In this document: positions 21,749 through 29,842 of the stretch, one piece after another
Position numbering within the stretch: position 1 is the stretch's first letter
Layout of the letters: each line of letters begins with the position of its first letter
NCBI GenBank assembly: GCA_003599275.1
Contig: QZJG01000060.1
Span: forward strand, 88,854-121,655
Origin: Nitrospiraceae bacterium
GTDB taxonomy: Bacteria > Nitrospirota > Thermodesulfovibrionia > UBA6902
DNA length: 32,802 nucleotides
Direction of reading: 5' to 3'
Notes under the pieces: model-generated
Told to the model about the DNA's origin: nothing
The model's input: the letters and a program-made list of their open reading frames with translations, nothing else
Database searches by the model: none
Program-made: the position numbers and the translations under genes

Positions 21749-22408
21749 ATGGCATACGAACATCAACGTCATCGCATGGTGGAAGATCAGTTGAGGGCGC
21801 GCGGGATAAGAGATGAAAAGGTCCTCGCTGCGATGGAGAAGGTACCGAGACATCTTTTTGTCGACGGGAAGCTTCAGGACAAGGCATATGATGACGGGGC
21901 ACTGCCGATAGGTGAAGGGCAGACAATTTCCCAGCCGTATATGGTGGCTGTAATGACCGAGCTGCTTGAACTGAAGGGAGATGAAAAAGTCCTTGAGGTA
22001 GGCACGGGTTCAGGATATCAATCCGCGGTGCTTTCATTGCTGGCTGCGGAGGTCTTCACTGTTGAGAGAATACAGCGGCTTGCCTTGCAGGCGCAGGGAA
22101 TTTTAAAACAGTTGAATTACTCAAACGTTCAAGTGGCTGTTTCTGACGGGACCGTTGGATTGCCTGAGCATTCTCCATATGACGGCATAATTGTTACCGC
22201 TGCTGCTCCGCATGTCCCGCAGCAATACATAGAGCAATTGAAAGTAAACGGAAGGCTTGTCATCCCTGTCGGCGACAGATATTCTCAGACGCTTTATCAG
22301 ATAAGGAAGACACCCACCGGGACGTTATCCAGAGTGTCGACCCCTTGCGTTTTTGTACCGCTCATAGGTAAAGAGGGGTGGAAAGATAAAGAGTCTTACG
22401 AAGTGTAA
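21749..22408 (+). CDS. pcm: Protein-L-isoaspartate O-methyltransferase
   Basis: 219 aa. Methylates isoaspartyl residues in damaged proteins with S-adenosylmethionine, starting their repair in the cytoplasm. The SAM motif EVGTGSGYQSAVL (83-95) and the family motif IGEGQTISQPYMVA (54-67, with the catalytic Ser61) are complete, as is DGIIVTAAAP further on. The length is standard. It lies 15 bp after the FAD dehydrogenase and in the same block as surE. Confidence 0.95.
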   Translation: MAYEHQRHRMVEDQLRARGIRDEKVLAAMEKVPRHLFVDGKLQDKAYDDGALPIGEGQTISQPYMVAVMTELLELKGDEKVLEVGTGSGYQSAVLSLLAAEVFTVERIQRLALQAQGILKQLNYSNVQVAVSDGTVGLPEHSPYDGIIVTAAAPHVPQQYIEQLKVNGRLVIPVGDRYSQTLYQIRKTPTGTLSRVSTPCVFVPLIGKEGWKDKESYEV

Positions 22409-22440
22409 AGTTTTCACGTAACATGTCGGTAAGGCTTACA
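22404..22440 (+). promoter_or_regulatory. Inverted repeat, possible enhancer site for the sigma-54 promoter
   Basis: GTGTAA (22404-22409) and TTACAC (22435-22440) are perfect 6-bp arms located about 65-100 bp upstream of the sigma-54 promoter at 22505. Such spacing suits an enhancer-binding protein, but the site overlaps the pcm stop and could be a terminator hairpin instead. Confidence 0.35.
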
Positions 22441-22504
22441 CAAAATAGCTCTTAAGTTTGTTTCTTCTATTGTCTGAACCTATTGGAATCAATAAGTTGG
22501 CTGG

Positions 22505-22520
22505 TGGCACATGATTTGCG
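22505..22520 (+). promoter_or_regulatory. Sigma-54 (RpoN) promoter of the PEP-CTERM gene
   Basis: TGGCAC, five bases, then TTGC gives the -24 GG (22506-22507) and -12 GC (22518-22519) exactly ten bases apart, matching the RpoN consensus at all key positions. Transcription would start near 22531 and leave an 86-nt leader. PEP-CTERM genes in several phyla are under sigma-54 and PrsR-type control. Confidence 0.8.
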
Positions 22521-22616
22521 ATACTTAAGCAGTTTGCTTTTGTTTTTTATTGTGAAAACTTGAACACGGATGAATTGATTCGGAAACTCAATAAATTTTA
22601 AGGAGGATGTAAGACT

Positions 22617-23390
22617 ATGAAGCAGATGTATAAGAAAGTGAAGATCATGTTGTTAAGTTTTGTTGCCGTACTCTTTTGCCTGAGCATAAATGCCCATGCA
22701 GGAAAGATCGTTCTTGCAAACGATGAATGGACTTTGAGTAACAGTGGGTTCTTTTCGCCGAACGATCCCGGGGTTTTTGCAACCAACGTCGGCAGTTGGT
22801 TTACCGGAGGCTCCACGGGAAATTTTCTTGCTTACTCGTCAAATTTCGGTCTTACCCAGTCGTCCCTGGCTAACGCAATGACATCAGCCGGCAATGCGTG
22901 GACTGTATCCACTGCAGTGCCCTTTACCCTGGCAACATTACAAAGCTATGATGCTGTATTTCTCTCAGGGAACTCGGCAAGCAACAGTGTCCTTATCGAC
23001 TATGTAAATGCGGGTGGCAATGTCTATCTTGCAGGCGGGACCGGATGGGGCGGGTCAGTGGCTGAAGCAAACCAGTGGAAGGCGTTCCTGAATAACTTCG
23101 GCCTGGGTTTTGGGACGTACTACAATGGAATAGCTGGAAGTATAGCCATTGATAATTCTCATCCCATATTTGCCGGGGTAGATCATCTTTATCAGAACAA
23201 TGGAAATGATGCGCTCGACATCCTGGCTCTGGACCCGCAGTCAACTGTCCTTGTATCTTACAACGGTCACGGGTTATACGCTGTTTATGAATCATATACC
23301 CCCCCGACAGTTCCTGAACCCTCCACTTTTGTCCTTTTGGCTGCAGGGCTTGCGGGCGCCGGTTTTTTTGTAAGGCGGCGTAAAAAGTAA
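22617..23390 (+). CDS. PEP-CTERM sorted exported protein
   Basis: 257 aa. A Sec signal peptide (about 1-28: KKVKIMLLSFVAVLFCLSINAHA) is followed by a 200-residue soluble domain and the sorting signal VPEPSTFVLLAAGLAGAGFFVRRRKK: PEP motif, transmembrane helix and basic end. Exosortase should cut and process it during export to the outer surface. The middle (YDAVFLSGN, VLIDYVNAGGNVYLAGG, HPIFAGVD) resembles glutamine-amidotransferase-like folds, but no catalytic site is evident. AAGGAGG precedes the ATG. It is controlled by the sigma-54 promoter above and followed by a strong terminator, so it is a single-gene unit. Confidence 0.9.
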   Translation: MKQMYKKVKIMLLSFVAVLFCLSINAHAGKIVLANDEWTLSNSGFFSPNDPGVFATNVGSWFTGGSTGNFLAYSSNFGLTQSSLANAMTSAGNAWTVSTAVPFTLATLQSYDAVFLSGNSASNSVLIDYVNAGGNVYLAGGTGWGGSVAEANQWKAFLNNFGLGFGTYYNGIAGSIAIDNSHPIFAGVDHLYQNNGNDALDILALDPQSTVLVSYNGHGLYAVYESYTPPTVPEPSTFVLLAAGLAGAGFFVRRRKK

Positions 23391-23413
23391 ATAACACTTA
23401 AAATCTATTTCAT

Positions 23414-23453
23414 AAAAAGGGCACGGTCATTAAAGACTGTGCCCTTTTTATTT
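23414..23453 (+). terminator. Intrinsic terminator of the PEP-CTERM gene
   Basis: AAAAAGGGCACGGTC and GACTGTGCCCTTTTT form a 15-bp stem with one mismatch around ATTAAA, followed by further T residues. It would work in both directions. Confidence 0.92.
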
Positions 23454-23595
23454 CCTGCCTTTATACCGTAGTCTTTGCAGGCATCACTTATTTTCAGAAA
23501 AAAACAATGGCAAAGTTTTCAGGTAAAGGGGTATAATTTTTTCTGTGTTATTGAGTTTGAGATAAATTAAGATTTCAATATTCTCAGGAGGAAAA

Positions 23596-24501
23596 ATGCT
23601 TAACGAGTCAAAAAAAATCTGGATGGACGGGAAATTTCTAAACTGGGCGGATGCCAACGTTCATATACTGACCCATACATTGCATTACGGAACAGGCGCC
23701 TTCGAGGGGATCAGGTGCTATAAAACTAAAAACGGCTCGGCCATTTTCAGATTGCAGGAGCACGTGGACAGACTTCTTGATTCCTGTCACATTCTGAAGA
23801 TCGATCCTCCTTTTTCCCACGCGGAAATCAGCAGGGCCATTACAGATACAGTAAAGATCAATGGATTAAAAGAGTGCTATATCCGTCCCATTGTGTATAT
23901 CGGATATAAGAATATGGGCTTGTACCCCAAGGACAATCCTGTCAGGCTCGCGATTGCCGCATGGCCCTGGGGGGCGTATCTCGGTGAGGAGGGCATTAAA
24001 AACGGCATCAGAGTAAAGGTCTCTTCTTTTACATGGAACGCCTCATTGACGAAGAGCAAGACATGCGGGGACTATGTAAACTCGACCCTTGCCAAGCGCG
24101 AGGCGCTTGCCGCCGGTTACGAAGAGGCGCTCCTGCTTGATTCAAATAACTATATCTCGGAAGGAACGGGGCAGAATATTTTTATTGTGAGAAACGGTGT
24201 ATTGATTACTCCGCCTCTCCCTTCCGTCCTCGAGGGCATTACCCGAAACAGCATTATGGAGATAGCGCGTAAGGAGAAGATAGAAGTCCGTGAAACACCC
24301 TTCACGAGAGACGAAGTCTATATTGCCGATGAGGCCTTCTTCTCCGGTACGGCTGCGGAAGTGACGCCTGTAAGAGAAGTGGACGACAGGAGCATCGGAA
24401 ACGGCAAACCGGGCCCGATAACTAAAAAACTGCAGGGCCTTTTCTTTAAAATCGTAAAGGGCGAGCTGAAAGCATACAAGTCCTGGCTGACGTATATATA
24501 A
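23596..24501 (+). CDS. ilvE: Branched-chain amino acid aminotransferase
   Basis: 301-aa class IV PLP aminotransferase making valine, leucine and isoleucine from their 2-oxo acids with glutamate. The PLP lysine is Lys155 in SKTCGDYVNS; EGTGQNIFIV, GITRNSI and FFSGTAAEVTPV are family signatures. Length and start (WMDGKFLNWADANVHILTH) are standard. AGGAGG precedes the ATG. Flanking genes run in the same direction but are unrelated, and a terminator stands between it and the PEP-CTERM gene, so it is probably transcribed alone. Confidence 0.95.
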   Translation: MLNESKKIWMDGKFLNWADANVHILTHTLHYGTGAFEGIRCYKTKNGSAIFRLQEHVDRLLDSCHILKIDPPFSHAEISRAITDTVKINGLKECYIRPIVYIGYKNMGLYPKDNPVRLAIAAWPWGAYLGEEGIKNGIRVKVSSFTWNASLTKSKTCGDYVNSTLAKREALAAGYEEALLLDSNNYISEGTGQNIFIVRNGVLITPPLPSVLEGITRNSIMEIARKEKIEVRETPFTRDEVYIADEAFFSGTAAEVTPVREVDDRSIGNGKPGPITKKLQGLFFKIVKGELKAYKSWLTYI

Positions 24502-24674
24502 TTGCATGTCATTATGAAGCGCCCCAATAGGGACGTTTCTTGCCGCATAACATTTGTCTCCTTTATCCTGTTTTATTCGCAAACTCAACAGTGCTGGAAA
24601 TCGTCATCCCCGCGACACTTTTCAGGAGGTGCCGCGCAGTTTAAAGTTTAATCTTTGTTCTCCCTGATATGACC

Positions 24675-24703
24675 TTGACACGAAGGATTTTTGTGTTAAC
24701 GTT
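24675..24703 (+). promoter_or_regulatory. Possible promoter of the DUF1059 gene
   Basis: A perfect TTGACA (24675-24680) is followed after about 16-17 bp by a poor -10 (TAACGT/AACGTT). The rest of 24502-24765 shows no gene. Confidence 0.35.
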
Positions 24704-24765
24704 TAAGTTATAAACACTGAGTGGATACGGGTAAGCCGTGCAAATTCTGGAAGGAGGTGATTTAT

Positions 24766-24930
24766 ATGGCCGAGACGCTTAAAAAAGTCGAATGTGAGCC
24801 GACGTGCGGTTTCATGATAAGAAGCCATGATGAAAAGGAGCTTATAGAGCTTGTAAGGCAGCATGCGGAAAAGATGCACAAGATGAAAGTTACGGACAAG
24901 GACATAAGAGAAAAGATGAAGACCGCATAG
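24766..24930 (+). CDS. DUF1059-family small protein
   Basis: 54 aa. The pattern C-x3-TCGFMI, a central acidic helix (DEKELIELVRQHAEKMH) and the ending DIREKM match DUF1059, small proteins predicted to bind metal through the conserved cysteines and histidines. Function unknown. The ATG at 24766 follows a very strong AAGGAGGTGA; an in-frame GTG at 24721 lacks this. A ferritin-like gene follows after 80 bp in the same direction, so a link to metal or oxidative stress is possible. Confidence 0.8.
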   Translation: MAETLKKVECEPTCGFMIRSHDEKELIELVRQHAEKMHKMKVTDKDIREKMKTA

Positions 24931-25010
24931 CGCGGTCATCGCACGGTCCGGAAAACAAAGAGTGATGGGCCGGCTGTACGCCGGTCCATATAAACCCGGG
25001 AGGACGAATT

Positions 25011-25427
25011 ATGGCCAGCAAGGAATTAATTGACAAATTAAATGCCGCAATCGCGATGGAGCTTCAGGTAAGTATTCAATACATGTGGCAGCACGTGACG
25101 GTGCGGGGCATCAATGCCGAAGCGGTGGGAGGGGTTTTCAAAAAGATCGGGATCGTGGAGATGAAACATGCGGAGGCGATAGCCGAGAGGCTCGACTATC
25201 TCGGAGGGCAACTCACTACAAAGCCTTCACCCATAGAGGTCGGGAAGGGCCTTAATGAGATGTTGCAGATAGATAAAAAGGCCGAGGAAGGCGCAATAAA
25301 ATTCTATAAAGAGATAGTTGCCCTTGCCGCAAAAGAGGACGATGTCGTCACTAAAAGGCTTTTCGAGGAGATACTCTCCGCTGAAGAAGACCACCACAAT
25401 CAGTTCTCGACCTTATTGGAAGAGTAG
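25011..25427 (+). CDS. Bacterioferritin-like diiron protein
   Basis: 138-aa four-helix ferritin-like protein. Diiron ligands can be placed at Glu17 (IAMELQVS), Glu50 and His53 (VEMKHAE), Glu93 (AEEGAIKFY), and Glu126 and His129 (SAEEDHHNQF). The haem-binding Met52 of bacterioferritin corresponds to Met51 here, so haem binding is possible. Members store iron or detoxify peroxide. The protein is shorter than classical bacterioferritin (about 155 aa). GGGAGG precedes the ATG. It is linked to the DUF1059 gene. Confidence 0.88.
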   Translation: MASKELIDKLNAAIAMELQVSIQYMWQHVTVRGINAEAVGGVFKKIGIVEMKHAEAIAERLDYLGGQLTTKPSPIEVGKGLNEMLQIDKKAEEGAIKFYKEIVALAAKEDDVVTKRLFEEILSAEEDHHNQFSTLLEE

Positions 25428-25435
25428 TCTGGATT

Positions 25436-25494
25436 TCCCAATTAGTGTTCAGGGCACATAACTCTGTGGGACTGCCCCGGCTTATAATTGGGGA
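25436..25494. terminator. Convergent inverted repeat between ferritin and coiled-coil genes
   Basis: TCCCAATTA and TAATTGGGGA are near-perfect arms around a 40-nt loop that can fold further (CAGGGC, GCCCCG). It lies between two convergent genes and could end transcription from both sides; no T-run is present. Confidence 0.35.
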
Positions 25495-25500
25495 TTGCCG

Positions 25501-25803
25501 TCAGGCGCTCTTCTTTAATTTTGACGTCGCTTTCTCTACCGCGTCTTTCATTTCCTTCCAGGCTTTTTCGGTGCCGGACTTGAGTCCCTCCCATGTGTCC
25601 CCGCCTGATTCTTTCAGTTTCCGGAGCCTCTTTTTTACGTCCTCTCTTCTTTCGTGAAGGTCTTCGACCATTTTGCCGTATTGCTCTTTGAGCTTTGCCT
25701 CAGGACCCTCGGCCTTTGCCTTAAGTTTATCGATCTCCGCGCTCCACTCTTTGAATTTCGCCTCGAGCTTCTCTATATATGCTTTTTTAGCCTCATCACT
25801 CAT
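25501..25803 (-). CDS. Small coiled-coil protein of unknown function
   Basis: 100 aa, highly charged and almost entirely helical with a heptad-like pattern (KLEAKFKEWSAEIDKLKAKA, LHERREDVKKRLRKLKE). The end, WEGLKSGTEKAWKEMKDAVEKA, is an amphipathic helix like those of lipid- or membrane-associated stress proteins. No signal peptide or membrane helix is seen. AGGAGG precedes the ATG. It is transcribed alone and converges on the ferritin gene. No function can be assigned. Confidence 0.8.
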   Translation of the reverse strand: MSDEAKKAYIEKLEAKFKEWSAEIDKLKAKAEGPEAKLKEQYGKMVEDLHERREDVKKRLRKLKESGGDTWEGLKSGTEKAWKEMKDAVEKATSKLKKSA

Positions 25804-25950
25804 GTTCTCCTCCTTACAGGTTTACGCCTGCGGTGCAAATGTTTTTTGCACTGCGACGCCTGATTATTACGCAGTGTCCTTTATGTAGTAAATGCATTCT
25901 ATCAAAAATATGCGGTATGTCAACTGCGCGCCCTGACGGGAATGAAATTG

Positions 25951-25956
25951 TATAAT
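25951..25956 (+). promoter_or_regulatory. -10 box of the SprT-like gene, possibly leaderless
   Basis: A perfect TATAAT ends six bases before the ATG at 25963, and no Shine-Dalgarno is present, so transcription would begin at about the start codon. The -35 region is poor. Confidence 0.4.
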
Positions 25957-25962
25957 ATATCT

Positions 25963-26652
25963 ATGCCCGATAGCCGTCAGTGTCCCGACCAGATGGATTT
26001 ACCTTTTCATTGCGACGAAAGTTTTCTGAAGTCTCACCTCGAAAAGGCCGCCGGCAGGAACGTCCTGCTCACACTTACCGAAAATTCCACGAGCATGATC
26101 TCCGTAAGGGCGTCCGGCGGCTCGGCATTGGTCAGGCTCCACAGGATATTCCTCTCCGCAGACAGGGACGTCCTCGACGAAATAACCGAATTCATAAAAA
26201 AGGGCAAGGGGAGCACGCCCCACATACGAAGGTTTATCAGGGACAACGTCAAATATATAGCAAAGAAACCAAGGAGGGTGAAGGTCAGGACCGGGGGCAG
26301 GTTCCATGACCTGCGCGTCATATACGACTCTCTGAACGATGCTTATTTCAACGGCGAGGTTTCCGCCCCTGTTACCTGGGGATCGAAAAGCGCGAGGCGT
26401 TCCGTAAGGAGGAGAATACTCGGCAGCTATTGCAAGGATGAAAAGGTCATCAGGATAAACCCCGTGCTCGACTCCGGGAAAGTTCCGCGATATTACATGG
26501 AATACGTGGTCTATCATGAAATGCTGCATGCCCATATGGATGCGGGGACCTGTGAGGGGAGGGTGCATTCGAATGAATTCAAAAGGCGTGAAAGAATGTT
26601 CAGGCATTTTCAAAAGGCCCTCTCCTGGGAAAAGGACTGGTCCGGAAGATGA
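25963..26652 (+). CDS. SprT-like zinc metalloprotease
   Basis: 229 aa. The C-terminal half has a SprT/WLM-like pattern: LRVIYDSLNDAYFNGEV, a WGSKSARRSVRRRILGSY strand, IRINPVLD, then VVYHEMLHAHM with the HExxH zinc site, and a downstream HSNEFKRRE whose His can be the third ligand. The eukaryotic relative Spartan removes DNA-protein crosslinks; bacterial roles are poorly known. The first 90 residues are not recognised. I prefer the ATG at 25963 over 25942 because a TATAAT covers the sequence between them. The stop overlaps the start of the sugar dehydrogenase gene (ATGA), so the two are coupled. Confidence 0.85.
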   Translation: MPDSRQCPDQMDLPFHCDESFLKSHLEKAAGRNVLLTLTENSTSMISVRASGGSALVRLHRIFLSADRDVLDEITEFIKKGKGSTPHIRRFIRDNVKYIAKKPRRVKVRTGGRFHDLRVIYDSLNDAYFNGEVSAPVTWGSKSARRSVRRRILGSYCKDEKVIRINPVLDSGKVPRYYMEYVVYHEMLHAHMDAGTCEGRVHSNEFKRRERMFRHFQKALSWEKDWSGR

Positions 26653-27803
26653 AAAAGATTATTTGTGTCATATTCATTGCCCACCTGCTTGCAACGGCGC
26701 CTGCCTGCTCACTTACAACCGGAGGTAAACCACAGGCAGTCGAAGACGTCTTCCTTCCCGACGGCGACGCAATAAAGGTCGAGGTATGGGTGGAGAACCT
26801 GGAGGTCCCGTGGTCACTCGTCTTTTTATCGGAGGGCAGGGCGCTTGTGAGTGAGCGGGGCGGGGCAATAAGATTGATCAGGAATGGAAAGCTCCAGCCT
26901 AAGCCTTACGCTGCTATAAATGTCGCGCACACCGGAGAGGCAGGCCTGATGGGACTCGCTGTTCATCCCCGGTATCCGCAGTCCCCTTATGTTTACGCCA
27001 TGCACACATACAAAAAAGGGGGCAAACTGTATAACAGGGTAATAAGGCTGAAGGATGAAGGAGAAACGGGTGCGTTTGACAGGGTCCTGATTGATGATAT
27101 TCCCGGCGGCACACATCACGACGGCGGGAGGATAGCCTTCGGTCCGGACGGCTTGCTCTATATCACGACAGGGGAGACCTTTGAGGCAGGCCTTGCGCAG
27201 GACCTCAGGTCTTTTGCAGGCAAAATACTCAGGACAACGCCTGAAGGAGATATACCGCAGGACAATCCCTTCCGGGGATCACCGGTATATTCATACGGTC
27301 ACCGGAACCCGCAGGGGATCGCCTGGCATCCGGCGACAAAGAAACTCTTCGCGTCCGAACACGGCCCTTCGGGAGAATTCGGACGGTTTGCGAATGACGA
27401 AATAAATTCAATTGTAAGAGGCGGCAACTACGGATGGCCTGATGCAATCGGCGCACCCGGGTCGGGTAAATACCTTGACCCTGTAATCGTCTGGAAGAAG
27501 ACGACCCCGCCTTCGGGGATCACCTTTTACAGGGGCAACCTGCTTCAGCACGTCAAAGGCGATCTCTTTGTTGCGACTTTGAAGAGCGAGGCCCTCATAA
27601 GAATCAGGTTCGATAAGGATGCGGAGAAACCCGTGAGGATAGAGCGATGGTTTGTAAAGGATTTCGATAACGGCAAATACGGCAGGCTGAGGGACGTTGT
27701 TGAGGGGCCTGACGGAGCGCTCTATTTTCTTACAAGCAACAGGGACGGCAGGGGTACGCCGGCATCCGGAGACGACAGGATATACCGGATTACGCCGCAA
27801 TGA
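26649..27803 (+). CDS. PQQ-dependent soluble sugar dehydrogenase-like protein
   Basis: 384 aa, exported. The N-terminal signal (KKIICVIFIAHLLATAPACS) has a cysteine at 20, so it may be a lipoprotein, though the lipobox is imperfect. The rest is a GSDH-type six-bladed propeller: VPWSLVFL, GLMGLAVHPRYP, GTHHDGGRIAFGPDGLLYITTGE with the putative catalytic His, GHRNPQGIAWHP, ASEHGPSG, NYGWP and VVEGPDGALYFLTSNRDGRG. Homologues such as E. coli YliI oxidise aldose sugars with PQQ in the periplasm. No PQQ synthesis gene is in view. Its start overlaps the SprT-like stop by four bases. It converges on zwf. Confidence 0.88.
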   Translation: MKKIICVIFIAHLLATAPACSLTTGGKPQAVEDVFLPDGDAIKVEVWVENLEVPWSLVFLSEGRALVSERGGAIRLIRNGKLQPKPYAAINVAHTGEAGLMGLAVHPRYPQSPYVYAMHTYKKGGKLYNRVIRLKDEGETGAFDRVLIDDIPGGTHHDGGRIAFGPDGLLYITTGETFEAGLAQDLRSFAGKILRTTPEGDIPQDNPFRGSPVYSYGHRNPQGIAWHPATKKLFASEHGPSGEFGRFANDEINSIVRGGNYGWPDAIGAPGSGKYLDPVIVWKKTTPPSGITFYRGNLLQHVKGDLFVATLKSEALIRIRFDKDAEKPVRIERWFVKDFDNGKYGRLRDVVEGPDGALYFLTSNRDGRGTPASGDDRIYRITPQ

Positions 27804-27817
27804 AATTATTTCAACTC

Positions 27818-29365
27818 CTAATCCGTTATCCAGCTCCGGCCGTCCTGTTCAAGTAATTTCAGGGCCTCGGGCGGGCCCCACGTGCCTGCCCCGTAATTAG
27901 GGAACTGCTTCACTGGAAAGCTTTCCCACCGCGCTGTTACAGGATCGACAATGCCCCACATTTCTTCTATGCCGTCTTCTCTCACAAAGAGCGTCAGATC
28001 GCCTTTTATGCAATCGGCCAACAACAATTCATAGGGCTGGCTGAAACCCGTTTTAAACGTCTCCCTGTAATTGAAGGTCATGCTCACGGAGTAGAGCTGG
28101 TTATGAGAATAGGGATATTTTACGCCGAGGCGCAGGGATATCCTTTCATCGGGCTGGATGGTCAGTATCAGTATATTCGGGTCGAAGGCGTCGCAGTCGC
28201 GTCCCAGAAGTCTCAGCGGCAATCTCTTGAACTGTATGCATATCTCTGTTACGCGTCTCGGGAGGCGCTTTCCCGTGCGCACATAAAACGGCACTCTGCC
28301 CCAGCGGAGGTTGTCTATGTAGAACTTGCCCGCAAAAAAAGTCGGCACGTTTGAAGCCGGCGAGACATTCTGTTCCTGCCTGTATCCGGGGACATCCTGT
28401 CCCTTTATCTTTCCGGGCCCGTACTGGCCGCTTACAGTAAAGGCGTCTATATATGCGTTGTCCATCTCGCGTATCGAGCGGAGGACCTTTACTTTTTCGT
28501 CGCGTATGAAATCCGCCTTGAAACCCGTGGGAAGTTCCATCGCCACCATCCCGAGGAGCTGCATGACGTGGCTCTGGACTATGTCACGGACAACTCCCGA
28601 CTGCTCGTAAAATTCGCCCCTGTGCTCTATGCCTATGTCTTCCGCCACCGTAATCTGGACGTTGTCTATGTACTGATGGTTCCAGAACTGCTCGAAGATA
28701 GCATTGGACGACCTGAAGAACAGGATATTCTGCACCGTCTCCTTGCCGAGGTAATGGTCGATGCGGTATATCTGCTCTTCCTTAAACGCGCCGGTTAATG
28801 TCCTGTTCAGCGCAACCGCGGATTTCCTGTCGACTCCGAAAGGCTTTTCGACAATGACCTTTGTATTAAACGGGCCTTTGCAAAGGTCATGCTCTTTCAG
28901 CTTTCCTACAACGAGCGGGGCCACCCCCGGCGGGACCGCCAGATAATAAATGACGTCCTTCAGGCCGTTAGATGCGGGGACCGTCACCTGATCGATCTTT
29001 TTGCGGACCCTTTCATACGTGTCATCATTCTCAAGTTTCGAAGTCAGGTAATAAACGTGCCTGATGAATTCGTACCATTGGTCTTCATCAAAAGGTCCCT
29101 CGCTGAATTCCCGGACAGCGTCTTTCATCATGGAGCGGTACTGGTTATCGTCCATTTCACGCATGTCTACCCCGACAACGGAAAATCCCTTATACAGTTC
29201 TTTGTTGCAATAGAGGTTGAAAATGGAAGGCATGAGCTTTCTTCTGCTTAAATCGCCTGCCCCGCCGAATATCGCCATTGTGAAAGGCCCGATACTGAAT
29301 TCATCGATAGGTATCCCGCACTTTTGCAGGTACTTGCTGAATATGATGTCTTCCTCTGGCAGCAT
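27818..29365 (-). CDS. zwf: Glucose-6-phosphate 1-dehydrogenase
   Basis: 515 aa, full length. Oxidises glucose 6-phosphate to 6-phosphogluconolactone with NADP+ in the oxidative pentose phosphate pathway. The nucleotide motif GGAGDLSRRKL is at 34-44, EKPFG at 173-177 and the active-site motif RIDHYLGKE at 201-209. It is the last gene of the tkt-tal-rpiB-zwf unit, 10 bp after rpiB. 6-phosphogluconolactonase and 6-phosphogluconate dehydrogenase are not in this window. Confidence 0.96.
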   Translation of the reverse strand: MLPEEDIIFSKYLQKCGIPIDEFSIGPFTMAIFGGAGDLSRRKLMPSIFNLYCNKELYKGFSVVGVDMREMDDNQYRSMMKDAVREFSEGPFDEDQWYEFIRHVYYLTSKLENDDTYERVRKKIDQVTVPASNGLKDVIYYLAVPPGVAPLVVGKLKEHDLCKGPFNTKVIVEKPFGVDRKSAVALNRTLTGAFKEEQIYRIDHYLGKETVQNILFFRSSNAIFEQFWNHQYIDNVQITVAEDIGIEHRGEFYEQSGVVRDIVQSHVMQLLGMVAMELPTGFKADFIRDEKVKVLRSIREMDNAYIDAFTVSGQYGPGKIKGQDVPGYRQEQNVSPASNVPTFFAGKFYIDNLRWGRVPFYVRTGKRLPRRVTEICIQFKRLPLRLLGRDCDAFDPNILILTIQPDERISLRLGVKYPYSHNQLYSVSMTFNYRETFKTGFSQPYELLLADCIKGDLTLFVREDGIEEMWGIVDPVTARWESFPVKQFPNYGAGTWGPPEALKLLEQDGRSWITD

Positions 29366-29375
29366 AGGGGCCTCT

Positions 29376-29834
29376 TCAGGTTTTCATGAATTCCTTCTCG
29401 ATGTCCTTGACTTTTCCCAGCCTGCGGACATGCCTCTCCGCTAATGAGAACCTTGCCGAAAGGAAAAAACCTGCGACTTCCTTCGCGAGTTCGGGACCGA
29501 TGATCCTTTCGCCAAGGCAGAGAACGTTCATGTCGTCATCTTCCACTCCCTGATGAGCGGAGAAGGAATCATGACATACGGCGGCCCGCACTCCCGGGAA
29601 TTTATTTGCAGCCACGGAGGCGCCTACACCGCTTCCGCAGATGAGGATGCCCCGTTCAGCCTTTCCTTGCCGTATAGCCATTGCCACAGCCCTTGCATAA
29701 TCGGGATAATCGTCCCCCGGCGCGTAAGTCTGCGCGCCCAGATCGATTGTCCCGTGTCCTTTTTCTTTCAGAAAACCGATGATGATTTTTTTGAGGGTGG
29801 TCCCCCCGTGGTCCGCGCCTATCGCTACATTCAT
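29376..29834 (-). CDS. rpiB: Ribose-5-phosphate isomerase B
   Basis: 152 aa. Interconverts ribose 5-phosphate and ribulose 5-phosphate. Motifs of the RpiB/LacAB family are complete: ADHGG (7-11), catalytic Cys66 in ICGSGVGASVAANK, GVRAA, MNVLCLGERIIG and the C-terminal RHVRRLGKV that binds phosphate. The start is 8 bp after the transaldolase stop. Part of the pentose phosphate operon. Confidence 0.95.
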   Translation of the reverse strand: MNVAIGADHGGTTLKKIIIGFLKEKGHGTIDLGAQTYAPGDDYPDYARAVAMAIRQGKAERGILICGSGVGASVAANKFPGVRAAVCHDSFSAHQGVEDDDMNVLCLGERIIGPELAKEVAGFFLSARFSLAERHVRRLGKVKDIEKEFMKT

Positions 29835-29842
29835 AATATCCG

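Noticed and set aside
23596-24501. Loss of the PLP lysine in the aminotransferase, by analogy with the NifS-like protein
   Set aside because: Lys155 in SKTCGDYVNS aligns with the E. coli IlvE lysine, so the enzyme looks normal.
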